From: Chryseobacterium sp. SN22
Lineage (GTDB): Bacteria; Bacteroidota; Bacteroidia; Flavobacteriales; Weeksellaceae
Reading direction: 5' to 3'
Assembly: GCF_008329705.1 (NCBI RefSeq)
Contig: NZ_VTSX01000006.1
Location: 124,001 to 188,000 of the forward strand
DNA length: 64,000 nt
Shown: one piece after another, positions 62,937 to 64,000 of the stretch
Position numbering within the stretch: position 1 is the first letter of the stretch
Layout: each line of letters begins with the position of its first letter
Notes under the pieces: model-generated
Seen by the model: the letters and a program-made list of their open reading frames with translations, nothing else
What the model was told of the DNA's origin: nothing
The model's database searches: none
Position numbers and translations under genes: made by a program

Positions 62937-63272
62937 TTTTGTAAATATTTTTAATTATTCTGTTTAAGTTATTGTTTTTCAGGGCTTTTATTTTTTTTTT
63001 TATATAATAAAATATAATTAATGATTGAAATAAATCAACTTATTTCTTGTATCATTACAGTTTTTCATGGCCAGATAAACATAACTGCTTTGATTCTCGG
63101 CTTAATAGAATGAATCTCTTTATATACTTTGATAAAATTCTTTTAAGATTAATTGCCGGCCTCATTAAAGCGGAATATATTTACTGTTTTATCCCTCCGG
63201 AGAAATAGCATCTGTATAGTAATGAAAGTATGGCGTGCTTGCCATATTAATTTTAATCCATACCATCATTTA
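62937..63272. other. Divergent gap, nothing further recognised
   Basis: A+T-rich sequence between the met operator and the dioxygenase promoter; no supported gene or hairpin. Confidence 0.4.
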
Positions 63273-63316
63273 TTAAACTAGTTCAATGTGCAGGAATTCT
63301 TGCTGCCATAAATTTG
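63273..63316 (+). promoter_or_regulatory. Palindrome and -7 element of the dioxygenase gene
   Basis: TAAATTTG at 63309-63316 is a full -7 match, 22 bases before the ATG. Just upstream of the -33 position, TTAAACTAGTTCAA (63273-63286) is a 14-base palindrome with one mismatched pair, a likely operator. TGTG at 63287-63290 may stand in for -33. Confidence 0.6.
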
Positions 63317-63337
63317 TCGTATAAAAATTAAAACAAA

Positions 63338-64000
63338 ATGGAAAACCGAATATTAGGACTGCACCACATTACAGCAATTGCAGACAATGCGAATAGAAAT
63401 TTAGCTTTTTATACTCAGGTTTTAGGACTGAGATTGGTAAAGAAAACCGTTAACTTTGATGATCCGGGAACGTATCACTTTTATTTCGGGAACGAAGAAG
63501 GAACCCCGGGAACGATTTTAACGTTCTTTCCTTGGGAAGGCATCGGGAAAGGGACGAATGGTTCAGGTTTGGCAACCCATATCGGATATTCTGTCCCGAA
63601 AGGAAGCCTGGCGTTTTGGAAGAACAGATTTCAGCAGTTCAATGTAAGTTTTGAAGAAGGGGAAATTTTTGGTGAACAACTGATTTCATTCCGGGATCCC
63701 GACGGTTTACAGATTCAGTTTATCGAGCCTTCAACAACGGACGACAGAAAAGTATGGACAACCGATGATATCAAAGACGAAAATGCCTTGAAGGGTTTTC
63801 ACAATATCACTTTAACATTGAAAAAAGCCGACCCGACGATTAAGGTTTTAACTGATATTTTCGGATATGATCTGCAGAAACAGGAAGGTGAAAGGTACCG
63901 TTTATCAACTGATGCCATTGAAACGGCCAATCTCGTTGATATCATCGAGAACGATAACATCCAAACAGGCAGAAATGCAGCAGGAACCAATCACCACGTG
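63338..64000 (+). CDS. Ring-cleaving dioxygenase, VOC superfamily (MhqO/LinE-like), 3' end cut by window
   Basis: The first 221 codons of a gene that runs off the right edge. The start MENRILGLHHITAIADNANR and the LVKKTVNFDDPGTYHFYFGNEEGTPG segment (about 33-58) are typical of the glyoxalase-fold dioxygenases related to MhqA/MhqO, which act on hydroquinones. A second VOC repeat begins at about 150 (GFHNITLTLKKADPTIKVL). Metal ligands would include the histidine pair near residue 9-10. An operator-like palindrome upstream fits quinone-responsive control, by analogy only. Confidence 0.85.
   Translation, partial: MENRILGLHHITAIADNANRNLAFYTQVLGLRLVKKTVNFDDPGTYHFYFGNEEGTPGTILTFFPWEGIGKGTNGSGLATHIGYSVPKGSLAFWKNRFQQFNVSFEEGEIFGEQLISFRDPDGLQIQFIEPSTTDDRKVWTTDDIKDENALKGFHNITLTLKKADPTIKVLTDIFGYDLQKQEGERYRLSTDAIETANLVDIIENDNIQTGRNAAGTNHHV

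Noticed and set aside
62865..62940. SAM riboswitch upstream of metNIQ
   Set aside because: The leader is only about 200 bases and is explained by a translated Met/Cys-rich frame and a terminator; no multi-helix aptamer pattern was seen.

Overview
The window looks like a chromosomal segment of a Bacteroidota member, most likely family Weeksellaceae and close to Chryseobacterium. This is an inference from four things. Promoters follow the Bacteroidota pattern TTTG-N19-TAnnTTTG (clear at 54475-54505 and 59560-59590). Starts lack Shine-Dalgarno sequences and sit in A-rich leaders. Gaps carry dispersed repeats that I associate with flavobacterial genomes. Gene content fits: a contractile-injection locus, a MoaC-MoaB fusion, an IlvE-first ilv operon and YqcI/YcgG plus DUF1989. 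No tRNA, rRNA, CRISPR array or insertion sequence was recognised.

Layout. (1) 1-8371 is the distal end of an extracellular contractile injection system (eCIS) locus: a large cargo toxin ending in an HExxH domain, a probable immunity protein, a second accessory protein, a decayed secreted protein, a tail fibre and the AAA+ ATPase. The toxin tip and the fibre tip are visibly richer in A+T than the parts they are joined to, as expected for swapped modules. A DUF1826-like gene broken by an in-frame TAG follows. (2) 9598-14172 holds fdhD, a small companion gene, an FdhF/YdeP-type molybdopterin oxidoreductase and mobA. (3) 14479-20000 holds a desaturase, a small cytosolic protein, a heme N-hydroxylase-like gene (GntA family) coupled to a DUF1989 gene, and a tandem universal stress protein, separated by repeat-rich gaps. 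(4) 20531-36737 is a molybdoenzyme block: a periplasmic, cytochrome-linked xanthine-dehydrogenase-family enzyme; a molybdenum-cofactor operon (xdhC, moaA, mocA, moeA, tauE-like, a secreted molybdopterin-fold protein, moaD, moeB, moaE), then moaCB; and a PaoABC-type aldehyde oxidoreductase. A cysteine desulfurase follows. (5) 38974-41282 holds cyanophycinase, a secreted protein and a Crp/Fnr-family regulator.

(6) 41566-49881 is the branched-chain amino-acid operon ilvE-D-B-N-C-A, preceded by an Ile/Val-rich leader peptide, a terminator and a matching antiterminator segment. (7) 50556-56897 holds regulators, an SDR enzyme, a methyltransferase, a drug-type MFS exporter and a phosphoesterase. (8) 57276-59537 is a GH3 beta-glucosidase with a (GAATA)15 tract upstream of its promoter. 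(9) 59957-62898 is the methionine importer metNIQ, read leftward. Its leader encodes a peptide with Met-Met-Met-Tyr-Cys-Cys-Met followed by a terminator, and an inverted repeat covers the -33 region. A ring-cleaving dioxygenase runs off the right edge.

The strongest candidates for something undescribed are the Met/Cys leader-peptide attenuator of metNIQ, the eCIS toxin-immunity module, and the GntA-DUF1989 pair. The molybdenum genes form one logic: cofactor synthesis and sulfuration (moa, moeA, mocA, xdhC, possibly the cysteine desulfurase) supply two XDH-family enzymes, while mobA and fdhD supply the formate-dehydrogenase-like enzyme.
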